From positions 1 to 19,621 of the forward strand of contig QYQC01000243.1 of assembly GCA_007280315.1 (NCBI GenBank): 19,621 nt of DNA, written 5' to 3'. This document shows, one piece after another, positions 6,632 through 13,949 of the stretch. A program made the translations under genes and the position numbers. The notes beneath the pieces were generated by a model, which worked only from the letters and a program-made list of their open reading frames with translations, was not told the DNA's origin and did not search any database. Within the stretch, counting starts at the first letter, position 1. Each line of letters opens with the position of its first letter. This stretch comes from Betaproteobacteria bacterium. GTDB taxonomy: Bacteria > Pseudomonadota > Gammaproteobacteria > Burkholderiales > SG8-39.

Positions 6632-8095
6632 TCAAAAACTTTGCAGTTGCTGTTCGGTGGGCTCGGCGCAGCAATACCAGGGCTCGGACAGGCGCGCCAG
6701 CGGTTCGCCGAAATCCACCCGTGTCAGCGGCGGCGCATCCTGCCCCAGCGCGGCGTGCGCAGTCTGCCAGAATTTCCCGAACACCTCGCTGCGCGACCAT
6801 CCCTGCAGGTCGCCCTGCGCGGCCAGCGCCTGCAGTGCCTGCTGCAGGCTGTCGACGCGGGGGTCGGCATGCCGCCATGGATAGCCCAGCAGTTTCCCGT
6901 CAAACGGCTCGATCATTGCGCCAAATCCCGGCAATTTCAGCAGCCAGGAACCTTGGGGGATGAGCAGGCGTATGCACAGCTGAATCGCCGGCACCGCCTC
7001 CACCAGATGCAGGCGCAACAGCGTTTGCAGCAGATCGAGATAACCTTCGAGCGTGGTCCAGGGCGTGAACGGCACAAACGTAGGCGCCATGCCGATACCG
7101 GCGTCACGGCATAACTGAAGCGCACGCTCGAAATCGGCCCGCGTGTGATTCTTGGCGAGATGCCCGAGCACGCGGTCGTCCACCGACTCGACCGCGGAAG
7201 TGAGGAACAGGCAGCCTGCCGCCTTGAGCGCAGGCAGCAGTTCGGCGTGCGCGATGAGGTGCTGAATCTTGATGGTGGCGTCGAAACTGAGGCCGGGAAA
7301 TTCGGCATGCATCGCCGCAAGCACTTTCATCGCGTGCGTGCTGCCATTGAAAAAGTCCGGATCGCCAAACGAAATATGCGCGGCGCCGGCGCGCACCTGC
7401 TGTGCAATGTCGGCCAGCACTACAAGAACCGGCACCACGCGGAATTTGCCCTGATACACCGGCACCACCGGGCAGTGCCGGCACAGGTGCTTGCAGCCGC
7501 GGCTGGCTTCGACAAAGCCCAGCGTCTTTTTGCTTCCGTCGGCCAGCATCAGATGGGCATAGCGTTCCAGACCGGGCAGCCCGGAGCGGTCGGGGGTAAG
7601 AAAATCGATTTTGGCCAGATGCACCACTGGCCCGGCCTGCACGTCACACGCCTCGCCCTCGCGCAGGCGCCGTGCCAGGCTCGCGAGCCCCGGCTCGAAC
7701 TCCCCGCCGAGGATGGTTTTTACGCCGAGGCCGCGCAGCATTTCCTGGTTCATCGGCGCATACAGCCCGTATACGCACAAATGCGCGCGCGGCGCCAGCG
7801 CGCGGATGCGCGGCAGCGCCTCGATCGCAATGCGGGTGGCGGTATGCATGCCGACATAGATGGCCACCAGGCGTGCGCCTGAAAGCAGGTCCGGATCGAG
7901 TTGTTGCAGCGACAGATCGAGGCAGCGCACGCCGAATCCGTCGCGCTTGAGCCAGGCCGCGGGCTCGGCCAGGGCAAACGGCTGGCGGCCGAGTTCATAG
8001 GGGTTGATCAGCACCACCTCGAACGGCACCGACGCGCGCCCCGGCCGGTCGTCCACGACGTCCTCAAGCGGACGCGAATCGCCGCGGCTGTCCAT
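6632..8095 (-). CDS. CUAEP/CCAEP-tail radical SAM protein with B12-binding-like N-terminal domain
   Basis: 487 residues. Residues 25-145 form a B12-binding-type Rossmann domain (VVLINPYELGRQPF; VAIYVGMHTATR; VKTILGGEFEPG) without the canonical DxHxxG motif. The radical SAM barrel follows, with the CxxxCxxC cluster motif in SRGCKHLCRHCPV (Cys201, Cys205, Cys208), then SFGDPDFFNG and FLTSAVES. The C-terminus ends WYCCAEPTEQQLQSF; CCAEP (residues 475-479) is the tail that names a known but functionally unassigned radical SAM family in which some members carry selenocysteine (CUAEP). Here both codons are TGC, so it is the Cys form. ATG 8095 lies 6 bp after the DUF971 stop codon and 10 bp ahead of the ATP-grasp gene. 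There is no room for a RiPP precursor gene in these gaps. The reaction is unknown; the tail cysteines are probably catalytic or a substrate handle (inference). Confidence 0.88.
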   Translation of the reverse strand: MDSRGDSRPLEDVVDDRPGRASVPFEVVLINPYELGRQPFALAEPAAWLKRDGFGVRCLDLSLQQLDPDLLSGARLVAIYVGMHTATRIAIEALPRIRALAPRAHLCVYGLYAPMNQEMLRGLGVKTILGGEFEPGLASLARRLREGEACDVQAGPVVHLAKIDFLTPDRSGLPGLERYAHLMLADGSKKTLGFVEASRGCKHLCRHCPVVPVYQGKFRVVPVLVVLADIAQQVRAGAAHISFGDPDFFNGSTHAMKVLAAMHAEFPGLSFDATIKIQHLIAHAELLPALKAAGCLFLTSAVESVDDRVLGHLAKNHTRADFERALQLCRDAGIGMAPTFVPFTPWTTLEGYLDLLQTLLRLHLVEAVPAIQLCIRLLIPQGSWLLKLPGFGAMIEPFDGKLLGYPWRHADPRVDSLQQALQALAAQGDLQGWSRSEVFGKFWQTAHAALGQDAPPLTRVDFGEPLARLSEPWYCCAEPTEQQLQSF

Positions 8096-8101
8096 TCCCG
8101 C

Positions 8102-8512
8102 TTATTTCGACTTGGGACGCTGCGCGAATACGCCCGTCGCCGCTTCCCGGCTGGCATTCGCCTCGCGCATGCGATCGAGATAGTGCGCCCACATCGAGTC
8201 CTGGTTGGTGCCCAGGTTGTACAGGTAGTCCCAGGAATACAGGCCGCTGTCGTGTCCATCGGAAAACACCAGCTGCACGGCGTAGGAGCCGACCGGCTCG
8301 ATATGCGTGATGTCTATGTCCTTCTTCCCTACCTGAAGCACTTCCTGCCCCGGCCCGTGGCCGCGCACCTCGGCCGAGGGCGAATACACGCGCAGGAACT
8401 CGAACGGCAGCGAAAAGCGCTGGTCGTCGGCGAACGCGATTTCCAGCAGGCGCGACTTCTGGTGCAGCTTGATTTCGGTCGGGGAAGGGGTGGTCTGGTC
8501 TAGCCCTGACAT
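8102..8512 (-). CDS. DUF971 (gamma-butyrobetaine hydroxylase-like N-domain) protein
   Basis: 136-residue stand-alone DUF971 protein. The domain covers about residues 8-95, with PTEIKLHQKSRLLEIAF, the conserved LPFEFLRVYSPSAEVRGHG, and EPVGSYAVQLVFSDGHDSGL followed by YSWDYLYNLG. I start at ATG 8512 because AAGGAGTT lies at ideal distance; the longer frame from 8677 would cover the intergenic FNR-type site. In proteobacteria such genes often neighbour ubiE, and the same domain is fused to Mrp/ApbC/HCF101-type iron-sulfur carriers and to gamma-butyrobetaine hydroxylase. Here it heads the radical SAM/ATP-grasp operon and is divergent from an RquA-like quinone methyltransferase. A role in iron-sulfur supply for the radical SAM enzyme is possible but is inference only. 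Confidence 0.9.
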   Translation of the reverse strand: MSGLDQTTPSPTEIKLHQKSRLLEIAFADDQRFSLPFEFLRVYSPSAEVRGHGPGQEVLQVGKKDIDITHIEPVGSYAVQLVFSDGHDSGLYSWDYLYNLGTNQDSMWAHYLDRMREANASREAATGVFAQRPKSK

Positions 8513-8572
8513 GGGAACTCCTTGATCGGTAATGGCCCTATGGTAACGGACTTTCGGGGCCATGTTTAACCC

Positions 8573-8586
8573 TTGATATACATCAA
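8573..8586. promoter_or_regulatory. FNR/ANR-type binding site
   Basis: TTGATATACATCAA is a perfect match to the FNR-family consensus TTGAT-N4-ATCAA. It lies in the 180-bp divergent region, centred about 113 bp upstream of the rquA-like ATG and 67 bp upstream of the DUF971 ATG, and could serve either gene. A TACCAT at 8545-8540 (minus) is a weak candidate -10 box for the DUF971 operon. CRP-family factors FNR/ANR/DNR control genes for life with little oxygen, which fits a rhodoquinone gene. Confidence 0.75.
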
Positions 8587-8692
8587 CATGCCAATTCACC
8601 ATTTCGGCCAACATTGCTCCAGGCGGTAGCTTGATCTTACGGCCGGATGGGGTCGGGAAAAGCCAGGATACTGGCATAGCTGAGGAAGTGCG

Positions 8693-9484
8693 ATGAATGC
8701 ATGGTTGATGAACGCGTTTCTGGCCGTTTTTTCCGTTCTGGCAGCTACCGGACTGTTTTTCTTCGTGGTGACACGGGGCGCGCTGGTATTGCGCGGGCTG
8801 TCACCGGGCTCGCAGTCGGAAAAATCGCATGTCTATCCGATCTATTCGAACATGCGTCTGATCAAGCTGGTCGATTTCCAACCGATCATCTCGGCCATAT
8901 TGCTGTTTCAGTATCACCATCTGGTGTCGAAGATCGTTTCCGAACTGACGCAACTGGATCTGCGAGGCAAGAAAGTGCTGATTACTTCGTGCGCGTTCGG
9001 CAATGTGATCCCGCGCGTGGTGAAAGCCGCGGTCGAAACAGGCGCGAGTCGCGTACTCATCGCCGACATCATCCAGAACGAACTGGTTCACGCACGCAGC
9101 AAGCTGCGCGAATACGGCGGCAAAATCGAGTACGTCGAAGACAACGCCACGTCGATGGCGCAGCCCGATGGCGGGGTCGCGGCCAATGTCATGTTCTTTC
9201 TGCTGCATGAACTGCCGCACGACCTGAAAGGCCAGGCGCTGAACGAAGCCGGGCGTATGCTCGCTCCGGGCGGAAAGCTGTTTCTGGCGGAGTTTCACCG
9301 CCCGCAATTGTGGGTGCTGCGCGCGCTGAGCTGGACCTACTTCAAGGTATTCGAGCCGCTCGGCCTGGCGCTGTGGGATACGCACGACCCGCTCAATTAC
9401 CTGGAACGCTCCGGCGGATGGGCGTGCGAGCGCACGACCTACTTCTTCGGCAACTTCCAGATCATCACCGCCACCAAGCTGTAG
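8693..9484 (+). CDS. rquA: RquA-like rhodoquinone biosynthesis methyltransferase-family protein
   Basis: 263 residues. A single membrane segment at about 8-28 (FLAVFSVLAATGLFFFVVTR) anchors it to the membrane. The class I methyltransferase fold follows, but motif I is not GxGxG: it reads ITSCAFGNVIPR (residues 97-108), like the CxYGxxxP-type motif of RquA. Further RquA-like pieces are FFLLHELPHDLKGQAL (168-183), LAPGGKLFLAEFHRP (190-204), FEPLGLALWD and TYFFGNFQIITA at the C-terminus. RquA replaces the methoxy group of ubiquinone by an amino group to give rhodoquinone, used in anaerobic fumarate respiration. A GAGGAAG ribosome binding site precedes ATG 8693, and an FNR-type box lies about 113 bp upstream. 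Compared with RquA proteins as I remember them, the N-terminal anchor and parts of the middle differ, so it could be a relative with another quinone-linked role. Confidence 0.7.
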   Translation: MNAWLMNAFLAVFSVLAATGLFFFVVTRGALVLRGLSPGSQSEKSHVYPIYSNMRLIKLVDFQPIISAILLFQYHHLVSKIVSELTQLDLRGKKVLITSCAFGNVIPRVVKAAVETGASRVLIADIIQNELVHARSKLREYGGKIEYVEDNATSMAQPDGGVAANVMFFLLHELPHDLKGQALNEAGRMLAPGGKLFLAEFHRPQLWVLRALSWTYFKVFEPLGLALWDTHDPLNYLERSGGWACERTTYFFGNFQIITATKL

Positions 9485-9489
9485 CCAAG

Positions 9490-9520
9490 GCCGCGACGAT
9501 TCGCAGTCTCTGCGTGCGGC
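9490..9520. terminator. Hairpin between convergent genes
   Basis: In the 42-bp gap between the convergent rquA-like and gntR genes, GCCGC (9490-9494) can pair with GCGGC (9516-9520), and inside it CGCAG with CTGCG around a TCT loop (9502-9514). There is no T-run on either side. Its position suggests a shared terminator or transcription barrier. Confidence 0.4.
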
Positions 9521-9526
9521 AGGGGC

Positions 9527-10324
9527 TTACAGGTGCGTCAGGCCGTGGCTCGCGAGCAATTCGACCAGCATCCGCCCGCTCTTTTCGCGATGGGCATAGT
9601 GAAGCATGCGCGCGCGCGCGGCGTCATGCGCTTCCAGCGCGTCCACGACCGACTCATGGTCGCGGTTGGACATGGTCGGCTTCGGCCGCAGTCGCAGCGT
9701 GAGCATGCGCACCCGCTGCGACTGGCCGACGAAGGTCTGCACCAGTTCGGTCAACCTGGCGTTTCCCGCCGCCGCAACCAGCAGCTTGTGAAATCTTTCG
9801 TCGGCCTGCGCCCAGGCGCTGAGATCGTCACGCTCAAGCGCCGAATCCATGTCCTTGATCGCGGCGCGCAGCTGCGCGATCGAATCACCCTGGTCTGAAC
9901 GTACCGCCGCTAGCGCGGCAGCCGTCGATTCGAGGGCGGTGAGCACTTCGTAGATTTCACGCATATCCTCGGTGGACACCGGCTTCACCGTCATGCCGTG
10001 GCGCGGTCGCACCTCCACCAACCCTTCAGCTGCGAGACGCAGCATGGCTTCGCGCGTCGGCGTTCGGCTCATCTTCAGCGCGGCCGCGAGTCCTTCCTCG
10101 GTGAACTGCTCGCCGGAACGCAGCCGGTTGTCAAGAATGCGTGTCCGCAGCTCGCGATAGGCGCGGTCGGCAAACGGCTCGCGCAGGCGCCTGCGCCCGC
10201 CCGGCGCGACTACAGTTGATTTCCTTGCCGCCGCCGGCTTTGGCGCCGGCCCTGACGACGACGGAGCGGATTTGCGCGGTTTGCTGGCCGCGCGGGAAGC
10301 TGCTGACTTCATGACTCGGGGCAT
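9527..10324 (-). CDS. GntR-family regulator, FadR/FCD subfamily
   Basis: 265 residues from ATG 10324. Residues 1-48 are a basic, Ala/Pro/Ser/Lys-rich tail (SKPRKSAPSSSGPAPKPAA), unusual for the family. Residues 50-118 form the winged helix (AYRELRTRILDNRL; TEEGLAAALKMSRTPTREAM; LRLAAEGLVEVRPRHGMTV). The FCD ligand domain follows (about 120-245) with the metal-site pattern Asp175, His179, His223 and His245 (ADERFHKLL; RDHESVVDA; HYAH). FCD regulators usually repress sugar-acid or carboxylate genes and are released by the pathway substrate. It is the last gene of the catabolic operon, 37 bp after the ABM gene, and the palindrome over the operon promoter (18247-18260) is its likely operator. No start codon has a good ribosome binding site; a TTG at 10342 and an ATG at 10312 are alternatives. 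Confidence 0.9.
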   Translation of the reverse strand: MPRVMKSAASRAASKPRKSAPSSSGPAPKPAAARKSTVVAPGGRRRLREPFADRAYRELRTRILDNRLRSGEQFTEEGLAAALKMSRTPTREAMLRLAAEGLVEVRPRHGMTVKPVSTEDMREIYEVLTALESTAAALAAVRSDQGDSIAQLRAAIKDMDSALERDDLSAWAQADERFHKLLVAAAGNARLTELVQTFVGQSQRVRMLTLRLRPKPTMSNRDHESVVDALEAHDAARARMLHYAHREKSGRMLVELLASHGLTHL

Positions 10325-10361
10325 GGAGGCTGAGGAGCGCAATTGTACTTGGTCAGATGCC

Positions 10362-10652
10362 TCAGCTGTTCACCAGCTCCAGAGCGCGCACGGCCTTGTT
10401 CGCCACCATGGCCTTTGCCGCGGCATCGAATGCCTTGAAATGCGGCGTAGCCAGATGCGCCTCGAACGCCGCGCGGTCGTCGTACACTTCATACAGAAAG
10501 ACGCACTGCGGCCGTGCTGGATCGCGGCACAGGTCGAAGCGCAGGCAGCCGCGTTCTGATTCGCGCGAAACGCGCGCATTCTCCTGCATCAGCGGCATGA
10601 ACGCGCCGAGGTGCTGCGTGTGGATGGTGAATTCAACTGTAATAACATACAT
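10362..10652 (-). CDS. Antibiotic biosynthesis monooxygenase (ABM) fold protein
   Basis: 96-residue single-domain protein of the dimeric alpha/beta-barrel ABM type (YgiN/LsrG-like): MYVITVEFTIHTQHLGAFMP, then RESERGCLRFDLCRDPARPQ, VFLYEVYDDRAAFEAHLATPHFKAF. ATG 10652 has GGAGGTT eight bases upstream; a longer frame that runs through the kinase gene is only an overlap artefact. Members act as small cofactor-independent monooxygenases, isomerases or sugar-derivative-handling proteins, and LsrG-type members act on a phosphorylated sugar derivative. In this operon, between an acid-sugar kinase and the regulator, a side role on a reactive sugar intermediate is plausible, but not shown. Confidence 0.88.
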   Translation of the reverse strand: MYVITVEFTIHTQHLGAFMPLMQENARVSRESERGCLRFDLCRDPARPQCVFLYEVYDDRAAFEAHLATPHFKAFDAAAKAMVANKAVRALELVNS

Positions 10653-10722
10653 TGCCTGAACCTCCGCCGTTAGGCCGCTGCTCCGGTTCGGCGCGACACT
10701 GCGTGCGCGCTGGACTCCTCGC

Positions 10723-11988
10723 TCATTGCGCCATTTCCAACGCGCGGCTGAAGAAGTCAACGCCGCCGAAGTTGCCGGACTTGAGCGCAAGCAGCATGGT
10801 CTGCCGCCCGAGCGCGCCTGTCCACGGCACGCCGGGATCGATTTCACGCCCGATGGCGAGCGCCTCGATGCCGAGCGCCTGAACCACCGCGCCCGCAGTC
10901 TCGCCTCCGGCGACCACCAGCCGGCGCACGCCCCGCTCCACCAGGCGCTGCGCGAGCAGCGCGAAAGCCGATTCCACCAGCGCGGCGGCTTGGTCGCGAC
11001 CCAGGCGCTGCTGCACGGCAGCGACCGTTGCCGAATCCGCGGTGGAATAAACGAGAAATGGTCTGCCGGCAGACAACTCCGCTTCCACCGCGGCCAGGGC
11101 CTTCGCGGCAAGCGCGGCCGCATCGCCTCCTGCAAGCGGATCGAGCGCGACTGCAGGCCGCGACTCGGCCCAGCGCGCGACCTGCGCCCGCGTCGCCGCC
11201 GAGCACGAGCCGGCAAGGATTGCAGCCGGCCCCCTCACCTCGGGCAGCAGCGCCGCGTCCGCGCGTTCGGGCAGCAAACCCGCGGCGCGGAAATTCTGCG
11301 GCAATCCGAGCGCGATGCCGGAACCCGCGGTAACCAGCGGCAGCGCGGCGCAGGCGGCGCCGATTTCCATCAGATCCGCATCCTCGAGCGCATCGACTAC
11401 GGCGTGGCTAACGCCGGCCGCGGCCAGCGCGTCGAAACAGGCACCTATGGCCTTGCGGCCGTTGCGCACCACCGTCCAGGGCACCAGCCCGACCTTGCGC
11501 CGCGTCTGGCGTCCGAGCGTACGCACCAGACTGGCGTCGCGCATCGGCGTTAGCGGATGGTCGCGCATCGAGGACTCCGACAACAACACGTCGCCGACGA
11601 ACAGGTGGCCGAGGTAGATGGTGCGGCGGTTGGCTGGAAACGCCGGGCAGGCGATGGTGAAAGGCGTCCCGAGCGCGTCGAGCAACGCGTCTGCCACCGG
11701 GCCGATGTTGCCGGCATCGGTGGAGTCGAAGGTCGAGCAGTACTTGAAATAGAACTGGCGCGCACCGGCGCTTCGCAGCCAGGCGAGGGCCGCAAGCGAC
11801 TGCGCGATCGCATCGCCGGCGGGCAGCGTTCGCGTCTTCAGAGCGATCACAATCGCGTCGGCGTTCTTCGTCGCCGTCGCATCCCGCGGCACGCCTATGG
11901 TCTGCACCGTGCGCATACCTGCGCGCACCAGCATGTTTGCAAGGTCGGTAGCGCCGGTGAAATCGTCAGCTATGCAGCCGAGCAGCAT
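10723..11988 (-). CDS. Four-carbon acid sugar kinase, DUF1537/OtnK family
   Basis: 421 residues, normal length for the family. The N-terminal acid-sugar-binding domain starts LLGCIADDFTGATDLANML (residues 2-20; Asp8, Asp9). The C-terminal nucleotide-binding domain has ILAGSCSAATRAQV and LVVAGGETAGAVVQALGI (GGET at 361-364), then ALKSGNFGG near the end. These enzymes phosphorylate C4 of threonate, erythronate or 3-oxo-tetronate-type acids. The sequence looks closest to the 3-oxo-tetronate kinase (OtnK) group, but specificity cannot be read with certainty. AAGGGGAA precedes ATG 11988. It lies 10 bp after the TRAP large permease. The usual partners, PdxA2 or OtnC/OtnI with LtnD, are not in this operon; an isopropylmalate-type dehydrogenase is. 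Confidence 0.88.
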   Translation of the reverse strand: MLLGCIADDFTGATDLANMLVRAGMRTVQTIGVPRDATATKNADAIVIALKTRTLPAGDAIAQSLAALAWLRSAGARQFYFKYCSTFDSTDAGNIGPVADALLDALGTPFTIACPAFPANRRTIYLGHLFVGDVLLSESSMRDHPLTPMRDASLVRTLGRQTRRKVGLVPWTVVRNGRKAIGACFDALAAAGVSHAVVDALEDADLMEIGAACAALPLVTAGSGIALGLPQNFRAAGLLPERADAALLPEVRGPAAILAGSCSAATRAQVARWAESRPAVALDPLAGGDAAALAAKALAAVEAELSAGRPFLVYSTADSATVAAVQQRLGRDQAAALVESAFALLAQRLVERGVRRLVVAGGETAGAVVQALGIEALAIGREIDPGVPWTGALGRQTMLLALKSGNFGGVDFFSRALEMAQ

Positions 11989-11998
11989 GGTTCCCCTT

Positions 11999-13282
11999 TC
12001 AGTTGACCATCCGCCAGATGACGCTGGTTGTCCACGGCAGGTAGGTGATCACGAACAGCACAGCCACTGCAGCAATGAGCAGAGGCCATAGCGCCTTGGT
12101 AATTTCCCCGATGCCCGCATCGGCGAGTTTCGCGGCGACAAAAAGCGTACCGCCCACTGGTGGCGTATACAAGGCGATGGCGAGATTCGCCGTGATCACC
12201 ACACCCAGATGTACAAGATCGATGCCGAAGGTCTTGGCGATCGGCATCAGCAGCGGCACAGTCAACAGCATCGCCGGCAGCGGCTCAATGAAAATGCCGA
12301 GCAGCAGCAAGGCGACATTGAGGAGAAACAGGAACTGCCACGGCTCGTCTGCAACGAGCTTGATCCAGGCCGCAAGCTGCACCGCCACCTGCTCGGCAGT
12401 GATCAGCCAGGCGAGCGCACCGGTCGCGCCGATCACCAGCATCACCGTGGCGCTGGTCTGGAACGCGTTCACCAGCAGGCGCGGCAGGTCGCGCGCGGAG
12501 ATGTCGCGGTAGACGAACAGCGAAACGATAATGCCATAGACCACTGCGACGGCAGCCGACTCCGTCGGTGTAAACACGCCGGACCAGATCCCGCCGACGA
12601 TGATCAGCGGCATTATCAGCGCCGGACCGGCGTCGCGCGTCGCCGCCCAGATCTGCCGTGGTGAAGAACGCACGTCGCCGTTGTCGCAACCGGTCTTCTT
12701 GCCGTACCAGACGCAAACTCCCATCAGGGCGACCGCCATGAACAAGCCTGGCACCAGGCCGGACATCGACAGCTGGCGCATCGATACCCCGGATATGAAC
12801 GCGTAGACCAGGAATGGGATCGACAGCGGCATGAGCAGTGCCAGCGTGCCGGCTACGGAGAGCAGCGCCGCGGCGAATCCGCGCTCGTAGCCGCGCTGCT
12901 TCATCGACGGGATGACGAGCGAACCGATCGCCGCGGTATCCGCGATCGCCGACCCGGAAACGCCGCCGAACATCAGGCAGGAGGCAACGGTGACGATCCC
13001 CAGCCCCCCGGGCAGGAATCCAAGCAGCGCTCGCGCAAATTCGACGATGCGACGGCCGATACCTCCCGAGGAAAGAATCTCGCCGGCGAAGATGAACAAG
13101 GGCACGGCGATCAGGATGAACGGCTCGACGCCGCCGATGAATGACAGAAAGATGGTTTCCAGCGGATGGCCCAGGCTGCCGATGACGATGGTCCCGACCG
13201 TAGTCGCCAGCAGCGAGAATAGCAGCGGCACACCGGCGAGCGCCAGCAGGAAGAATGCGAGAAAGAGCAGCCCGGCTAGCAT
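11999..13282 (-). CDS. TRAP transporter large permease, DctM family
   Basis: 427-residue, very hydrophobic membrane protein with about 11-13 predicted membrane segments. It has the DctM signature MFGGVSGSAIADTAAIGSLV (near residues 107-126), VEPFILIAVPLFIFAGEIL close to the N-terminus, and the second sodium/substrate-site region TPPVGGTLFVAAKLAD toward the C-terminus. It forms the ion-coupled channel part of a tripartite TRAP system with the DctQ protein 4 bp upstream and the DctP binding protein before that. The ATG at 13282 has AAGGCG as a weak ribosome binding site; coupling to dctQ is likely. Confidence 0.95.
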   Translation of the reverse strand: MLAGLLFLAFFLLALAGVPLLFSLLATTVGTIVIGSLGHPLETIFLSFIGGVEPFILIAVPLFIFAGEILSSGGIGRRIVEFARALLGFLPGGLGIVTVASCLMFGGVSGSAIADTAAIGSLVIPSMKQRGYERGFAAALLSVAGTLALLMPLSIPFLVYAFISGVSMRQLSMSGLVPGLFMAVALMGVCVWYGKKTGCDNGDVRSSPRQIWAATRDAGPALIMPLIIVGGIWSGVFTPTESAAVAVVYGIIVSLFVYRDISARDLPRLLVNAFQTSATVMLVIGATGALAWLITAEQVAVQLAAWIKLVADEPWQFLFLLNVALLLLGIFIEPLPAMLLTVPLLMPIAKTFGIDLVHLGVVITANLAIALYTPPVGGTLFVAAKLADAGIGEITKALWPLLIAAVAVLFVITYLPWTTSVIWRMVN

Positions 13283-13286
13283 CGCA

Positions 13287-13862
13287 TCACGCCTTCGGCC
13301 AGCGCTGGTCCCGCGTCCTGCCCTGCGCGATCAGGTACAGGTCGTAGACAATCCAGACCAGCATCGCGAACGCTCCCACCGGCATGCCCAGATACTGGAA
13401 CGACATCGGTATCTGCAGCACGGTGAGTTCGTTCCCCCACCCGGCGACGACCAGGTTGGTGCCGAACCAGATCAGGAGCAGAAGCACCGCGACCGCCAGC
13501 AGATCGATAACGGCGTCGGCGGCGGAGCGCGCACCGCCGCCGAGCATGTCGATAAACTCGGTAATCGTCATTTGCGCGCCGCGTCGCGTCGCCGATCCGC
13601 CTGAGAGAAATGTCACCCAAACCATCATCAATTCGGCGAGTTCGGTGACAGCGGCCATATCCCTGCCGATCACGTGCAGCAGCACGTTGAAGAACACCAG
13701 GACGATCATGACCGCGCCCATGGCGACCACGCTCCAGTCGACCAGTGTGCCGAACGCCGCCAGCAGCGGGGGAGCAGCCGGCGCGGCCGGCAGGAGATCA
13801 CTGCGCAGGAGTGCGCGCGGCAGACGCTGCCGGGTTGCAGTAGACATTTCAGACTGAGTCAT
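13287..13862 (-). CDS. TRAP transporter small permease, DctQ family
   Basis: 191 residues with four membrane segments, as expected for DctQ: VDWSVVAMGAVMIVLVFFNV, the MMVWVTFLSGGSATRRGAQM region with the second helix, VIDLLAVAVLLLLIWFGTNL, and YLGMPVGAFAMLVWIVYDLY. The first 35 residues are a cytoplasmic, Arg/Ala-rich tail. Small permeases are poorly conserved, so the call rests on length, topology and position between DctP and DctM. The gap to dctP (87 bp) carries a strong stem-loop, the gap to dctM is only 4 bp. Confidence 0.92.
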   Translation of the reverse strand: MTQSEMSTATRQRLPRALLRSDLLPAAPAAPPLLAAFGTLVDWSVVAMGAVMIVLVFFNVLLHVIGRDMAAVTELAELMMVWVTFLSGGSATRRGAQMTITEFIDMLGGGARSAADAVIDLLAVAVLLLLIWFGTNLVVAGWGNELTVLQIPMSFQYLGMPVGAFAMLVWIVYDLYLIAQGRTRDQRWPKA

Positions 13863-13896
13863 GGTTGGTTCCCGATGGACTGGCGCTGCCCGACCG

Positions 13897-13929
13897 CGCG
13901 CGCCTCCGCCTTTCAGCAGTAGGCGCGCG
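13897..13929 (-). other. Stem-loop between dctP and dctQ
   Basis: CGCGCGCCT (13897-13905) and AGGCGCGCG (13921-13929) form a perfect 9-bp stem with a 15-nt loop, without a T-run. It lies 20 bases after the dctP stop codon. Such intercistronic stems often protect the 3' end of the binding-protein message so that it is made in excess over the permeases. That role is inferred. Confidence 0.55.
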
Positions 13930-13949
13930 ACCTCGGGCGTGCAGCCGTA

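Noticed and set aside
8513..8677. 55-residue N-terminal extension of the DUF971 protein
   Set aside because: It would cover the FNR-type site, shows no domain, and the internal ATG at 8512 has an excellent ribosome binding site.
10362..11216. 285-codon minus-strand frame ending in the ABM protein
   Set aside because: Only the last 96 codons, after a proper ribosome binding site, look like a protein. The rest is an Arg/Ser-rich shadow of the kinase gene.
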